Positions 7,819 to 16,866 are shown, numbered from the stretch's first letter. The stretch: DNA of 64,000 nt from an uncultured Cellvibrio sp. (GCA_946481095.1 CAMLML010000010.1:10217-74216); one strand, 5' to 3'. The notes: generated by a model from the letters alone, not told the origin. Program-made: numbers and translations.

Positions 7819-9552
7819 TTAACGATTGGCTTTTAGGTTTTTTGATATGTCACCCATTACCTTCTTTATTCTTGAAAACGAATAGGGCCAGTTTTTAGGC
7901 TCAAGATCTTCAAACACTTCAATTATTCTTGCAATTTTTTTTATGGCCTTTCGTTTTGTTGTTAAAGCCATCGGGGTGCGCTCTGCATTTATGATATCTA
8001 GTAAGTGATAATATTTCTCTTGCGCTCTTTCTATTGCCACCAAGTCCAAATCCAAACTATAGCGCATCGAAACAATACCAAAAGGCTCTAGAACGTTCAG
8101 TATTTCTGTGTGATTTGTATTCACGTGCTGAAGCATAGATTGTCTTGCTCGTGAATCGCCAATCAAATGCTTAATTAGTTCTTCATCTTTGAACTCTTCT
8201 TTATAAATTGGAAATCCAGCGGCGCTTAGGCTATTGTCATACTCTCCGTTCAGATAAGGAAAAAAGAAGTCCTTATCTACAATTAAGAAAAAAGGAATAT
8301 CTAACTCTTTAAAAAGATGGATTGTGTATTTTGCCTTATCAACGCCATCCAAATTCAAATAGGAAAGCCCGTTTGTTTCATAATCAAAATCTGATGTTTT
8401 ACCCATTCGTTTTATAATTTCAACTTCATTTTTACTTTCAGTGACAACCACATGACTTGAGAAAAAGAAATCGCTATTTCTATAGCGATAAAATTGATAA
8501 TACTTAAAGTCATCAAGATTATGCTTATCAAAAAAGTCCTTTGGCAATCTTTTTACAACGCTTTTGAATCCGCGTGCCTGATCCACGAGCTTCTTAAATA
8601 GAATAATGTCTGTGTGATCGACTTGGTCTACCATATTTGGCGAGTGAGTGGTAAAAAATAGCTGCAAAATGCTTTGTGCACTTACCAGCTCTTTAAAATA
8701 AGAAATCAACTCTTTTTGGGCTTGTGGATGCAAATTTGTTTCCGGCTCTTCAAGACCAATAATGATGTTTTCGTCTCGTTCTCTACCCAATAAGTTGTAG
8801 AGCGATATTATAGTCAAACTCTGAATTCCGGAACCGCATTCAGATAGAGCATGTGAAAGCCCTGATTCATCTATTGTGATTCCAACGTCTGGCAGAAAAT
8901 TCTTGTAGCTTATTTCCTTTTTATACTTAATGCTTAAGTTTAAGGACTTGTTAACAGGAAACTCTGACTTTGCATCGATAGCAATTTTTTTAAGTGCTCC
9001 AGACTCGAGATGCTCAATTGCTTTTTTGAATTTTACTGTATAGTTATCACGAGTCTCCGTAGCCTCCTTCATTTTTTCTTCTACAAGCATTTGAAGAACA
9101 TTGTTCTCCATTCTATCTAGTGCGCTTGCATCTCTATTTGGCGGAATCAATATAAATTCTATATGTTTTTTTATTTCCTGAATCACTCCGCCATCTGAGA
9201 TCCAACTCTTTCCCTGTTTATACTTGAACACAGGCGTGCATCCCTTTCCGCTTAAAGTAACACTAAGTTCACAAAATATTTTGTTGTTATAAATAAATTT
9301 ATTTGCAACTCTAGTCGAATCAATTTCATCGAAATGAATCTCAATTTTAGAAATGGTTCTTGGCGCAAAGCTGTGTGCCCCAGAGCCAAATGCCAACTCC
9401 TCTTTGTCATAGTTAAAAAACGCATTTAAGGCACGAAGCATGCAGGATTTGCCTGAATTGTTTTGTCCTACTATCGCATTTATTGAGCTTACCCAAATAT
9501 CAGCAGCATCTATTGAGCGAAACTTCTTTATTATGATTCTAGATATCTTCAT
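7819..9552 (-). CDS. OLD-family AAA ATPase with C-terminal TOPRIM nuclease
   Basis: The 577-aa protein is an ABC/SMC-type ATPase. The Walker A motif GQNNSGKS is at residues 29-36, an ABC-signature-like SECGSGIQSL is near 237, and the Walker B is IIIGLEEPETNLHPQ. The switch His is in FFTTHSPNMVDQ. The C-terminal half carries a TOPRIM fold, with a catalytic Glu in VVVTESKNEVE and the acidic pair in FLIVDKDFFF. This is the architecture of overcoming-lysogenization-defect (OLD) nucleases, which include GajA of Gabija and PARIS/retron-type effectors. No UvrD-like helicase follows. Instead a DUF3800 gene lies 168 bp downstream on the same strand. The genes look more AT-rich than their surroundings, consistent with acquisition. 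An antiphage role is inferred. Confidence 0.85.
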   Translation of the reverse strand: MKISRIIIKKFRSIDAADIWVSSINAIVGQNNSGKSCMLRALNAFFNYDKEELAFGSGAHSFAPRTISKIEIHFDEIDSTRVANKFIYNNKIFCELSVTLSGKGCTPVFKYKQGKSWISDGGVIQEIKKHIEFILIPPNRDASALDRMENNVLQMLVEEKMKEATETRDNYTVKFKKAIEHLESGALKKIAIDAKSEFPVNKSLNLSIKYKKEISYKNFLPDVGITIDESGLSHALSECGSGIQSLTIISLYNLLGRERDENIIIGLEEPETNLHPQAQKELISYFKELVSAQSILQLFFTTHSPNMVDQVDHTDIILFKKLVDQARGFKSVVKRLPKDFFDKHNLDDFKYYQFYRYRNSDFFFSSHVVVTESKNEVEIIKRMGKTSDFDYETNGLSYLNLDGVDKAKYTIHLFKELDIPFFLIVDKDFFFPYLNGEYDNSLSAAGFPIYKEEFKDEELIKHLIGDSRARQSMLQHVNTNHTEILNVLEPFGIVSMRYSLDLDLVAIERAQEKYYHLLDIINAERTPMALTTKRKAIKKIARIIEVFEDLEPKNWPYSFSRIKKVMGDISKNLKANR

Positions 9553-9731
9553 TTAATACTCGATAGCAATCTCACAAACCTAACTTTTTTATGAGCATGA
9601 ATAGACAATATTTGACAATAATCGGAGTTGGGATTTGAGCGATTGATACTTCGAATCACTTAAGCCTGTGTCCGCTTTGGGCACAAAGCCGAATCTACCC
9701 TGAAACTGGCCAGAAAGTCTATTACTCGAGA

Positions 9732-11354
9732 TTACAGCAAGCGTATTTCCTGTGATTTGGCAGGTGATTTACCTGCCGGATCGACAGTGGGGCTAGTTAT
9801 AGCGAGGGGGGAAGTGATGTTTTGTAGCAATATAAATCGGGTTTCGAGTGATTTATTTTGGTGAAGATTTTTGACGGCTTCGTCGTCGTTTGACATCAGG
9901 ATTTTCAAAATATCAAATCGACAAACTCCAGCGACTATATCCGGCTTGCCGTCGCCGGTGAAATCACCCAGCTCAAACGACACTATGCCAGGCGGAGTTG
10001 TCGCAAGATTATGTTGTTGAAATCGCTGGTTACCGTCATTTTCAAACCAAACCAGACTGTTGCGATTTTTATCTTCCCAAAAATTGATGAAACTGCTCGC
10101 AACAACATCCATATCGCCGTCGCCATCAACGTCGCCCGCCACTGCACTGGCAATACCATAAGACCGTCCGATTTCATGAAACACAAATTGTAGACTGCCG
10201 GTGTTTTCCAACCATTGAACACCGTGATAGGGTTTTGGATCCATTTGGGTATCGTAGGCATCGCCATTGGTTAACAGAATATCCTGATCACCATCTTTAT
10301 CCATATCCGTCAATCGCATACTGGTTGATCCGAACATAGGATGCGGAGCGCGGGAAATCAGTTGTGGTGTAAATTGTTTATTGTCGGTAGCGATAAAGGC
10401 AATAATCATTTCATGTTGCTGTGAAATTAAACTGACGAAATCCATTTTGCCATCATTGTTCAAATCAGTCGGTGTGATATTTAATGCTCCACTTAAATCC
10501 AAAAGTAGATGTTTGACATTTTTATTCTTGCCCTGATTTTCCAGCCAAAACACTTCACCGGTTTCGTTGCCACCAAAGGCGGCGACTGCGAGATCCAGAT
10601 CGCCATCGGCATCTATATCAAGTGCTCTGGCTTCTATGGCTCTGGGAATATTTTCGACCAGTATTTCTTTTTCAAACTGACCGTTTTTTGATTGCCGCAA
10701 TAGAAATACTTTGCCTACCATTTTCTGTGACGGTGGGAATTCACCCAGATCCGTCACTATTACATCTATATCACCATCGCCATCGTAATCGACTGCCTGG
10801 GTATAAATTGGAATTTGTACATCCGCAATCTTTTTTTCCGTCCAATCATCTTTTAATTTTGTAACCAGTGTTACTTGCTTTTTCTCGGCATCGCTAATCA
10901 AAAACTCGAAGGCATTATCCTGAAAAATTTTGACTCGACTGATGTGACCAATAAAAGGAATTTTTGATTTTGTACCTATATCCGTTAAATTAAAAATAGG
11001 GTCTTTTTTGTATGGCGTATTGTAAGGTAACTTGGGTAACTCAGTGGAGCTGCTACCGTAGTAGTAAGCAGTAATATCAGTGACCACATCCTGAGAAAGA
11101 TGATCAGGACCGAATTTTTCATGCGAAAATTTTGCCATTATTTTGATAACGTAAGGCCAATCGCGTTTTGGGAGTAGGGCAGGTGACGGCACTTTATGGC
11201 ATGCACCGCAATGCTGGTTGACCGATGCAATTATGGTATTTATATCTTTTGGTTTTTTGTTTTCTGGCTTCTTATCTTCTGCTGTGGCTGTCTGAGACCA
11301 AGGGATAAAGCAAATAAAAAATAATACATATTGGATTGCTACAGGTAACTTCAA
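9732..11354 (-). CDS. Secreted VCBS/FG-GAP-repeat protein with one c-type haem motif
   Basis: The 540-aa protein has a signal peptide ending near ATA-ED at residues 24-26. A c-type haem motif CGACH follows at 49-53, with a Met-containing stretch (KIMAKFSHEKF) that could give the distal ligand. The remainder is a seven-bladed propeller of VCBS/FG-GAP repeats. At least six calcium-loop repeats are visible, including DYDGDGDIDV, DIDADGDLDL, DLNNDGKMDF, DMDKDGDQDI, DVDGDGDMDV and DFTGDGKPDI. It is probably periplasmic or surface exposed and may act as an electron-transfer or binding propeller. The function is unknown. It follows the halogenase homologue on the same strand, 166 bp apart, so the two may be co-transcribed. 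Confidence 0.75.
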   Translation of the reverse strand: MKLPVAIQYVLFFICFIPWSQTATAEDKKPENKKPKDINTIIASVNQHCGACHKVPSPALLPKRDWPYVIKIMAKFSHEKFGPDHLSQDVVTDITAYYYGSSSTELPKLPYNTPYKKDPIFNLTDIGTKSKIPFIGHISRVKIFQDNAFEFLISDAEKKQVTLVTKLKDDWTEKKIADVQIPIYTQAVDYDGDGDIDVIVTDLGEFPPSQKMVGKVFLLRQSKNGQFEKEILVENIPRAIEARALDIDADGDLDLAVAAFGGNETGEVFWLENQGKNKNVKHLLLDLSGALNITPTDLNNDGKMDFVSLISQQHEMIIAFIATDNKQFTPQLISRAPHPMFGSTSMRLTDMDKDGDQDILLTNGDAYDTQMDPKPYHGVQWLENTGSLQFVFHEIGRSYGIASAVAGDVDGDGDMDVVASSFINFWEDKNRNSLVWFENDGNQRFQQHNLATTPPGIVSFELGDFTGDGKPDIVAGVCRFDILKILMSNDDEAVKNLHQNKSLETRFILLQNITSPLAITSPTVDPAGKSPAKSQEIRLL

Positions 11355-11520
11355 TTTATACCCCTGTGTCGACTAATTTTGGTGATGGTTTATTGCGTTT
11401 ATATAGAGCTTATGCCTGCGCAGGTATTCAGGACTCGTGACATGAAATCCTGATGATACCTGTCTGGCAGTGTTGATAATAGAACAGCTGTAATTAAGCA
11501 AAATTATCCAGAGTTCGATT

Positions 11521-13008
11521 TCAATTGGACTTACAGTATTGGTTAATAAAATCTCTATGACTTGGCATGGATGCAATTTTTTGATTAATAGGCAGCGTAA
11601 TGCTGGATAAAAATTTATTCAAGTTGTTATCAGACATAGTCGAGACGCTATCATGATAGTGTTTAGGTGTAATCCCCTGACCTAACATCACTTGCATCCA
11701 GGAATTTACACTAAACAATTCATACGGGCCATGATACACCTGTGCATTTTGGCTAAATAAATCAATACGGTGTGCAAGTGTTGGTGAAATTGCTCTTTGC
11801 TTGCAATCACGCCAAAACTGGGTATCAACTCTTTGTGTCGCATGATAGTGCAGAATAATAAAATCCCGAATGCTGGTGAGTTCGCTGACAGTAAGATCAT
11901 TATATTGATCTTGAAGTGATTGATGAATTCCATTAAATGGAAATAAGTGTATTAGCCTTACTACACCCATCATAAATAGATGGATTCCGGTGGATTCCAG
12001 CGGTTCCAAAAAGCCACCTGACAAACCTATAGCAACACAGTTTTTATTCCATACTTTTCGGCGAACACCTGGTCTATGGGTTATGACTCTGGGTTCATTA
12101 ATAGGTTTTCCATCAATTTGTTTTAGTAAAGTCGCAGTCGCTTCATCATCAGACACATGGCGTCTGGAATACACATATCCATTGCCCATTCTGTTTTGCA
12201 ATGGAATGCACCAGCGCCAACCGGCATCAAGTGCAATTGAACGAGTGAAGGGTGAAATAGAGGAATGGGTTTGTTCTGTTTGCACTGCAATGGCTGCATC
12301 ACAAGGCAGTAAATGAGACCAGTCTTCAAATCCGGTTTGCAATGTTTGTTCAATAAGCAGTGCGTTAAACCCGGTACAATCAATAAAAAGATCGCCATCA
12401 ATTACTTGTCCTGATTCAAGGATAAGAGTTTCGATAAAACCTGTTTGCTCATTTCTGGTAACTCGATCTATTCGTCCTTCTATGTAGTTAACGCCATTTT
12501 CAATTGCGATATTTTTTAGAAATTTTGCATACAACAATGCATCAAGATGGTAAGCGTAGTTAATATCCATGCCGGTCAAACATGAAAATTTTCCTTTTTG
12601 TGCTGCTTGATTTTCCAAGCTGTATTCGCCGATTTCTCCACTGATATTTTTTTGTTTTCCCTCTAGCCAGAAGTGCTGAAAACCGGCAAGCCAACTGTCT
12701 TGTCCTACAGCACCAAATGAATGAAAATATACATCTCCTGGATTGCTCCAGTTTTCAAATTGAATACCCAATTTAAATGTGGCATTGGTAGCACGCATGA
12801 GTTCCTGTTCATCAATGCCAATTAATCTGTGAAATGTTTTTGCTGTTGGGATAGTCGCCTCGCCGACGCCAATGGTTCCTATATTATTGGACTCGATCAA
12901 TGTAATGTCTAAAAGGTCTCCTAATTTTTTTGCCAGGGCAGTTGCTGTAACCCACCCGGCGGTTCCTCCTCCTGCAATGACCACTTTTTTTACTTTATTC
13001 ATATTCAT
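11521..13008 (-). CDS. Flavin-dependent tryptophan halogenase family protein
   Basis: The 495-aa protein carries all family hallmarks. FAD-binding GGGTAGW lies at 13-19, GVGEATIP at 48-54 and the catalytic Lys at 79 (ATFKLG, matching Lys79 of PrnA). The WxWxIP signature appears as WRWCIP, and GFLEPLESTGIHL contains the conserved Glu-Ser. These enzymes use FADH2, O2 and halide to make hypohalous acid that halogenates through the Lys. In Cellvibrio, Caulobacter and relatives such genes are usually tied to TonB-receptor glycan loci, and the true substrate is unknown. No partner flavin reductase or SapC-type gene is next to it here. The ATG at 13008 is preceded by AGGAG at seven bases. Confidence 0.88.
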   Translation of the reverse strand: MNMNKVKKVVIAGGGTAGWVTATALAKKLGDLLDITLIESNNIGTIGVGEATIPTAKTFHRLIGIDEQELMRATNATFKLGIQFENWSNPGDVYFHSFGAVGQDSWLAGFQHFWLEGKQKNISGEIGEYSLENQAAQKGKFSCLTGMDINYAYHLDALLYAKFLKNIAIENGVNYIEGRIDRVTRNEQTGFIETLILESGQVIDGDLFIDCTGFNALLIEQTLQTGFEDWSHLLPCDAAIAVQTEQTHSSISPFTRSIALDAGWRWCIPLQNRMGNGYVYSRRHVSDDEATATLLKQIDGKPINEPRVITHRPGVRRKVWNKNCVAIGLSGGFLEPLESTGIHLFMMGVVRLIHLFPFNGIHQSLQDQYNDLTVSELTSIRDFIILHYHATQRVDTQFWRDCKQRAISPTLAHRIDLFSQNAQVYHGPYELFSVNSWMQVMLGQGITPKHYHDSVSTMSDNNLNKFLSSITLPINQKIASMPSHRDFINQYCKSN

Positions 13009-13284
13009 TTTTTTACTCCTGATGTAGGTATTTTATGTTTAATCTGTAGAGCGATCAGGATTCTACGTTTCAGAATTTAATCGAAACAATGAAATTTAGG
13101 ATTATGCTTATTCAGTGGTAGCGCGTAATTATTAATAGGTACACAGGTGGTAAAAGGCAAAATTAATTAAAATTAATTAATTTTGAAGTTCTGACGACAC
13201 ATCAATCAATAAACAATATTGCACATTCATTCACTTCGGCATTGTCAATTCATGTCCCCCTCCGTTTTAACTATGCATGTCACA

Positions 13285-13300
13285 TACCTCTAATGGGGTA
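13285..13300. promoter_or_regulatory. NarL-type 7-2-7 heptamer pair upstream of nrdG
   Basis: TACCTCT fits the NarL heptamer TACYYMT exactly. After a 2-bp spacer (AA) comes TGGGGTA, the reverse complement of TACCCCA (6 of 7). The inverted 7-2-7 arrangement is the form bound by NarL and NarP dimers. It lies 15 bp upstream of an FNR box. The 13009-13393 gap otherwise holds the divergent halogenase and nrdG promoters and an AT-rich TTAATTAA-type tract at about 13160-13182. Confidence 0.65.
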
Positions 13301-13314
13301 GACCTATAGAAAGT

Positions 13315-13328
13315 TTGATTTAAATCAA
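13315..13328. promoter_or_regulatory. FNR/Anr box upstream of nrdGD
   Basis: TTGAT-TTAA-ATCAA is a perfect match to the FNR/Anr consensus TTGATnnnnATCAA. It lies about 78-91 bp before the probable nrdG start, a fitting place for anaerobic activation of class III ribonucleotide reductase. Confidence 0.8.
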
Positions 13329-13405
13329 CTTTTGATTTTCAGCGAAATATAGTCTCCACAACATATAGATCCCCTTTCAATAAATAACACTATATGTGGT
13401 GTAAG

Positions 13406-13888
13406 ATGAATAAGCCCCTTCGTTTTGTGCAGGAGCAAATTGTTTGGCAGGAAGTGCCTGGCGAAACCTCGCTGGCGTTTACCATTTCAGGGTGTCCGCT
13501 TCGTTGTAAAGGATGTCATTCCAGTGAATATCGAAATGGTGATGTGGGCGTTCAGTTAACTCAGGAATATTTTTCCCACCAATTAAAAAAATATGAGGGG
13601 CTGATCAGTTGTGTTGTGTTTTTGGGTGGCGAATGGCACGAGCAGCTCAGAGATTTTTTAGCAATTGCACGCAACAATAATTTGCACACCTGTCTTTATA
13701 CCGGTTTGGATTCTGCACCTGGGCACTTGGTGCCTTATCTCACTTACATTAAAACCGGCCCTTGGATTGCGTCCCTTGGTGGATTGGACAGTCCGATCAC
13801 CAATCAACAATTTATCGATTTGCGTACGGGATCTTCACTTAATCATCGTTTTCAATCACATAAGACTATAGGAGCTTCACCATGTTAA
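13406..13888 (+). CDS. nrdG: Anaerobic ribonucleotide reductase activating protein
   Basis: This radical-SAM activase installs the glycyl radical on NrdD under anoxia. The cluster-binding motif CPLRCKGC gives Cys30, Cys34 and Cys37, with Trp/His residues and SGC context as in NrdG. FLGGEWHEQL is the equivalent of the conserved GGE SAM-binding motif. The protein is 160 aa if begun at the ATG at 13406; an ATG four codons earlier (13394) lacks any ribosome-binding site. The stop overlaps the nrdD start by seven bases, so the two are translationally coupled. In most bacteria nrdG follows nrdD; here the order is reversed. Confidence 0.92.
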   Translation: MNKPLRFVQEQIVWQEVPGETSLAFTISGCPLRCKGCHSSEYRNGDVGVQLTQEYFSHQLKKYEGLISCVVFLGGEWHEQLRDFLAIARNNNLHTCLYTGLDSAPGHLVPYLTYIKTGPWIASLGGLDSPITNQQFIDLRTGSSLNHRFQSHKTIGASPC

Positions 13889-15729
13889 GACTTAGCCAAG
13901 AACAGCTCGACGAAAAATTACAATTTATCCAACACTATTTAAGTGCAAAAAATCCGGCAGATGGCTCGTTAATGGATGCTAACGCCAATGTCACACACAA
14001 AAATATCGCGACGCTCGAGGCGGAAATGATGAAAGATTTTTTTGTACAGGTAAATCGTGCCCAGGTAAGCCGAAAAATTTCAGAATTATTTGGTGAAGGT
14101 TTAGCGAAAGAATATATTCGTCAAATAGAAAACCATGAAATCTATGTACATGACGAAACCAGTCTGAAGCCTTACTGTGCATCGCTCACTATGTACCCAT
14201 TTTTGTTGGATGGCTTAACCAAACTTGGAGGAGAATCAAGAGCGCCGCAACATCTGGAATCTTTTTGCGGTACCTTTGTTAATTTTGTATTTGCCGTTAG
14301 TTCACAATTTGCCGGTGCTATTGCCACAGTCGAATTCCTGACTTATTTCGACTATTTTGCACGTAAAGACTATGGTGACAACTATCTGGAAACCCACTCC
14401 AAGCAAATTGCCAACCATCTGCAGCATGTAGTCTATGCATTAAATCAACCAGCTGCAGCACGCGGTTATCAAAGCGTTTTCTGGAATATTTCGATTTATG
14501 ATCAATATTATTTTGATTCTATGTTTGGCACCTTTGTGTTTCCGGATTTCACCAAGCCAGAATGGAAAAGCGTTGAAGCATTACAAGAATTTTTCCTGTC
14601 CTGGTTTAATGATGAGCGTAGCAAAACCATTTTGACTTTTCCTGTGGTGACAGTAGCCATGCTCACTGAAAAAGGCCAGTGCAAAGATCAGGTATTTGCA
14701 GCTTCAATGGCTTCACACTTGGCACAGGGGAGTGCTTTTTTTATTTACCAATCTGACAATGCCGATTCACTTGCATCCTGTTGCCGTTTGCGCAATGAAA
14801 TCAGCGATAACACCTTTTCTTATACCTTGGGGGCAGGTGGTGTTGCAACTGGCTCGATAAATGTCATTACGATTAATATGAATCGATTAATTCAAGACGG
14901 TCGCGATCTCTTGTCCGAGGTGAAAAAAATACATTCCTATCAAATAGCTTATCGCCGATTGATGGAGGAATATCTGGATGCGGGCATGTTGAATGTCTAT
15001 TCCGCTGGTTTTATCAGTTTGGACAAACAATTTTTAACTATTGGCATTAATGGCATGGTAGAGGCTGCCGAATCGCGTGGCATACGTGCAGGTAATAATG
15101 CAGATTACATCGAATTTGTTCAGCAACAATTAAAAATTATTTACAACGCAAACAAACAAGCAAAAAAAGAAACCGGCTATTTGTTTAATACTGAATTTGT
15201 GCCAGCAGAAAATCTTGGAATTAAAAATGCCAAGTGGGATAAAGCAGACGGCTATCAAGTCAATCGTGATTGTTACAATTCCTATTTTTATGTGGTCGAA
15301 GACGAAACAACAAACCCATTGGATAAATTTATTCTGCATGGTCGTGAGTTAGTGGATTATCTCGATGGCGGCTCAGCCTTGCATTTAAATCTGGACGAAG
15401 CACTGAGTACGGATGCCTATTTACGCTTGTTAAACATTGCCGCTAAAACGGGATGCAATTATTTCTGTATCAATGTCAAGATTACTATTTGTAATCAATG
15501 TCAGCATATTGATAAACGTACCTTGGCTGCTTGTTCTACTTGCGGCAGTGACGATATAGATTATGGCACGCGTGTGATTGGCTATTTAAAACGAGTGTCA
15601 TCTTTTAGTGCCGGTCGCCGTAAAGAACATGCATTCCGTCATTATCATCTACAGAAAAATCCGCGATTGATTGTTGATGCTACGCAAGAGAGCATTCAGA
15701 GAATTGCCGAGAATTCAGTGGCGGTTTGA
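13882..15729 (+). CDS. nrdD: Class III (anaerobic) ribonucleoside-triphosphate reductase
   Basis: The 615-aa enzyme reduces NTPs to dNTPs without oxygen. The C-terminal zinc site CNQC...CSTC is followed by RVIGYL, whose Gly (residue 567) is the expected glycyl-radical site. Catalytic-core sequences such as SFCGTFVNFVF and NSYFYVVEDE are present. The protein is about 100 residues shorter than E. coli NrdD because it starts directly with the catalytic domain and lacks the N-terminal ATP-cone. Allosteric dATP shut-off by that cone should therefore be missing. It is co-transcribed with nrdG behind FNR and NarL-type sites. Confidence 0.92.
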   Translation: MLRLSQEQLDEKLQFIQHYLSAKNPADGSLMDANANVTHKNIATLEAEMMKDFFVQVNRAQVSRKISELFGEGLAKEYIRQIENHEIYVHDETSLKPYCASLTMYPFLLDGLTKLGGESRAPQHLESFCGTFVNFVFAVSSQFAGAIATVEFLTYFDYFARKDYGDNYLETHSKQIANHLQHVVYALNQPAAARGYQSVFWNISIYDQYYFDSMFGTFVFPDFTKPEWKSVEALQEFFLSWFNDERSKTILTFPVVTVAMLTEKGQCKDQVFAASMASHLAQGSAFFIYQSDNADSLASCCRLRNEISDNTFSYTLGAGGVATGSINVITINMNRLIQDGRDLLSEVKKIHSYQIAYRRLMEEYLDAGMLNVYSAGFISLDKQFLTIGINGMVEAAESRGIRAGNNADYIEFVQQQLKIIYNANKQAKKETGYLFNTEFVPAENLGIKNAKWDKADGYQVNRDCYNSYFYVVEDETTNPLDKFILHGRELVDYLDGGSALHLNLDEALSTDAYLRLLNIAAKTGCNYFCINVKITICNQCQHIDKRTLAACSTCGSDDIDYGTRVIGYLKRVSSFSAGRRKEHAFRHYHLQKNPRLIVDATQESIQRIAENSVAV

Positions 15730-15741
15730 GTGCACAAGATC

Positions 15742-15771
15742 GCTACCTAACTATAGGTAGCGATTACCCAT
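15742..15771. promoter_or_regulatory. Hairpin after nrdD that also forms a NarL-type 7-2-7 site plus a third heptamer
   Basis: CGCTACCTA and TAGGTAGCG form a perfect stem around an ACTA loop just after the nrdD stop. The same bases read TACCTAA-CT-ATAGGTA (15744-15759), a 7-2-7 heptamer pair with one exact half (TACCTAT on the minus strand). An exact heptamer TACCCAT follows at 15765-15771. There is no T-run, so a NarL/NarP target for the hemerythrin gene at 15865 is at least as likely as a terminator. Confidence 0.55.
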
Positions 15772-15864
15772 TTGGTTTTAGCAGATTTACTGGCAGCTTG
15801 ATTCAGAGGAGCCTAGACTGAAATAGACGCAAAATATCTCTCTGTTAATCAGATGGAGTGTGTT

Positions 15865-16365
15865 ATGAAATCGACAATTTTCTCAAGGCTGGAATCTGAT
15901 TACAGGTCGATGACAGAAGAGCAATGGTCGCAGCTGTCCTATTCGGACTTAATCTATTTTGTGGTGCATCATTTTCACTATCAGCATCGACATGAATTAC
16001 ACGATTTAGTTTGGTCTGCAGAACAGTTAGCCGCAAAGGGAAAGTTCACTTGGGAATTATATGAGTTGGCTGGTCGTATGCGTCGATTGTCGGATGAGCT
16101 AATGGATCATATGGAAAAAGAAGAGCAGGTAGTGTTTCCCTTAATGCTTGATGACCCCAAACGCTATTTGCATATTGAATACTGTATTGCTCATCATCAC
16201 CACGATGATCATCTTCTTCAGTTGGATCTAATAGAACAGGATTTGCAGTTATTGGATGGCATAGAATTAAGCGAATTTGTATCGCTGTTATCGAAAGCTC
16301 GTCATTTTATTGATGAACTGCGTTTACATATTGATATTGAAAACAACTATATATTTATTGAATAA
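15865..16365 (+). CDS. Hemerythrin-domain repair-of-iron-centres (RIC) type protein
   Basis: The 166-aa protein is a four-helix hemerythrin-like domain with di-iron ligands in order: VVHHFHYQHRHEL, DHMEKEEQVVFP, AHHHHDDH and LHIDIENNYIF. The HMEKEE and H-x-x-x-E-N motifs are those of YtfE/ScdA/DnrN proteins, which repair nitrosated or oxidised Fe-S clusters. It lacks the N-terminal ScdA_N (Cys-Pro) domain of YtfE, so it is a short form. GGAG six bases before the ATG at 15865 favours that start over an ATG four codons upstream. Its place in a nitrate-respiration island behind NarL heptamers fits protection from nitric oxide made during nitrate/nitrite reduction. Confidence 0.8.
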   Translation: MKSTIFSRLESDYRSMTEEQWSQLSYSDLIYFVVHHFHYQHRHELHDLVWSAEQLAAKGKFTWELYELAGRMRRLSDELMDHMEKEEQVVFPLMLDDPKRYLHIEYCIAHHHHDDHLLQLDLIEQDLQLLDGIELSEFVSLLSKARHFIDELRLHIDIENNYIFIE

Positions 16366-16368
16366 CGA

Positions 16369-16866
16369 TTAGCTCATGGCGGTTTCGTCAATCCAATTTG
16401 CCAATTTTTCAAAAGGGCCTTGTGCTATAGAATGAAGGCTGGTTTTTACATCCAAACTTGCTAACCAATTTTTTATCGCGAGCCCCAGTTGAGTATCGCC
16501 CGACATCATCAATTTACGTTGGAAGAATAGGGTATCCGGATCGCGTTTCTGCGCAGCAATCAATAACAAATCGTAAAAATTTCCCGTGAATTCACAATCA
16601 GAATTTTGACTATATTGGTTGATGCTTAACTTGCCTCTATTCAATCGAATGGTAAAGCGAAGTTTAATATCATCCACTATCAGGTTGAGTGATTTATTTT
16701 CAAAAAAATCCAGGTCACCATTAGCGATAGATGATTGAAAGCTATTTTGCATCCAGGTTTGGATGCAGGATTTTTTGATGACCCAGGGAGTATTTTTCAA
16801 GATTAACTGCAACGCATTTGGAATCCGGTTAACTACCTCTTGCATAACCCTTTGTTGGTATAACAT
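16369..16866 (-). CDS. ubiT: O2-independent ubiquinone biosynthesis accessory factor UbiT (SCP2 domain)
   Basis: This lipid-binding SCP2-domain protein is required, with UbiU and UbiV, for ubiquinone synthesis without oxygen. The strongest match is the C-terminal block RDPDTLFFQRKLMMSGDTQL, followed by LGLAIKNWL, nearly as in E. coli YhbT. An ATG at 16866, preceded by AGGA at a good distance, gives 165 aa; ATG at 16875 and a TTG at 16908 are alternatives. It is divergent from ubiU, as in E. coli. Between the genes a 7-bp inverted repeat (GCCAAGT at 16904-16910, ACTTGGC at 16919-16925) could be an operator. No FNR box is visible there. Confidence 0.9.
   Translation of the reverse strand: MLYQQRVMQEVVNRIPNALQLILKNTPWVIKKSCIQTWMQNSFQSSIANGDLDFFENKSLNLIVDDIKLRFTIRLNRGKLSINQYSQNSDCEFTGNFYDLLLIAAQKRDPDTLFFQRKLMMSGDTQLGLAIKNWLASLDVKTSLHSIAQGPFEKLANWIDETAMS

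Noticed and set aside
6130..9552. The OLD gene as Gabija gajA
   Set aside because: No UvrD-like gajB is adjacent; the neighbour is a DUF3800 protein.
11373..11576. 67-aa minus-strand frame between the halogenase and the VCBS gene
   Set aside because: Overlaps the halogenase end, has no motif and no ribosome-binding site; the 166-bp gap is treated as non-coding.
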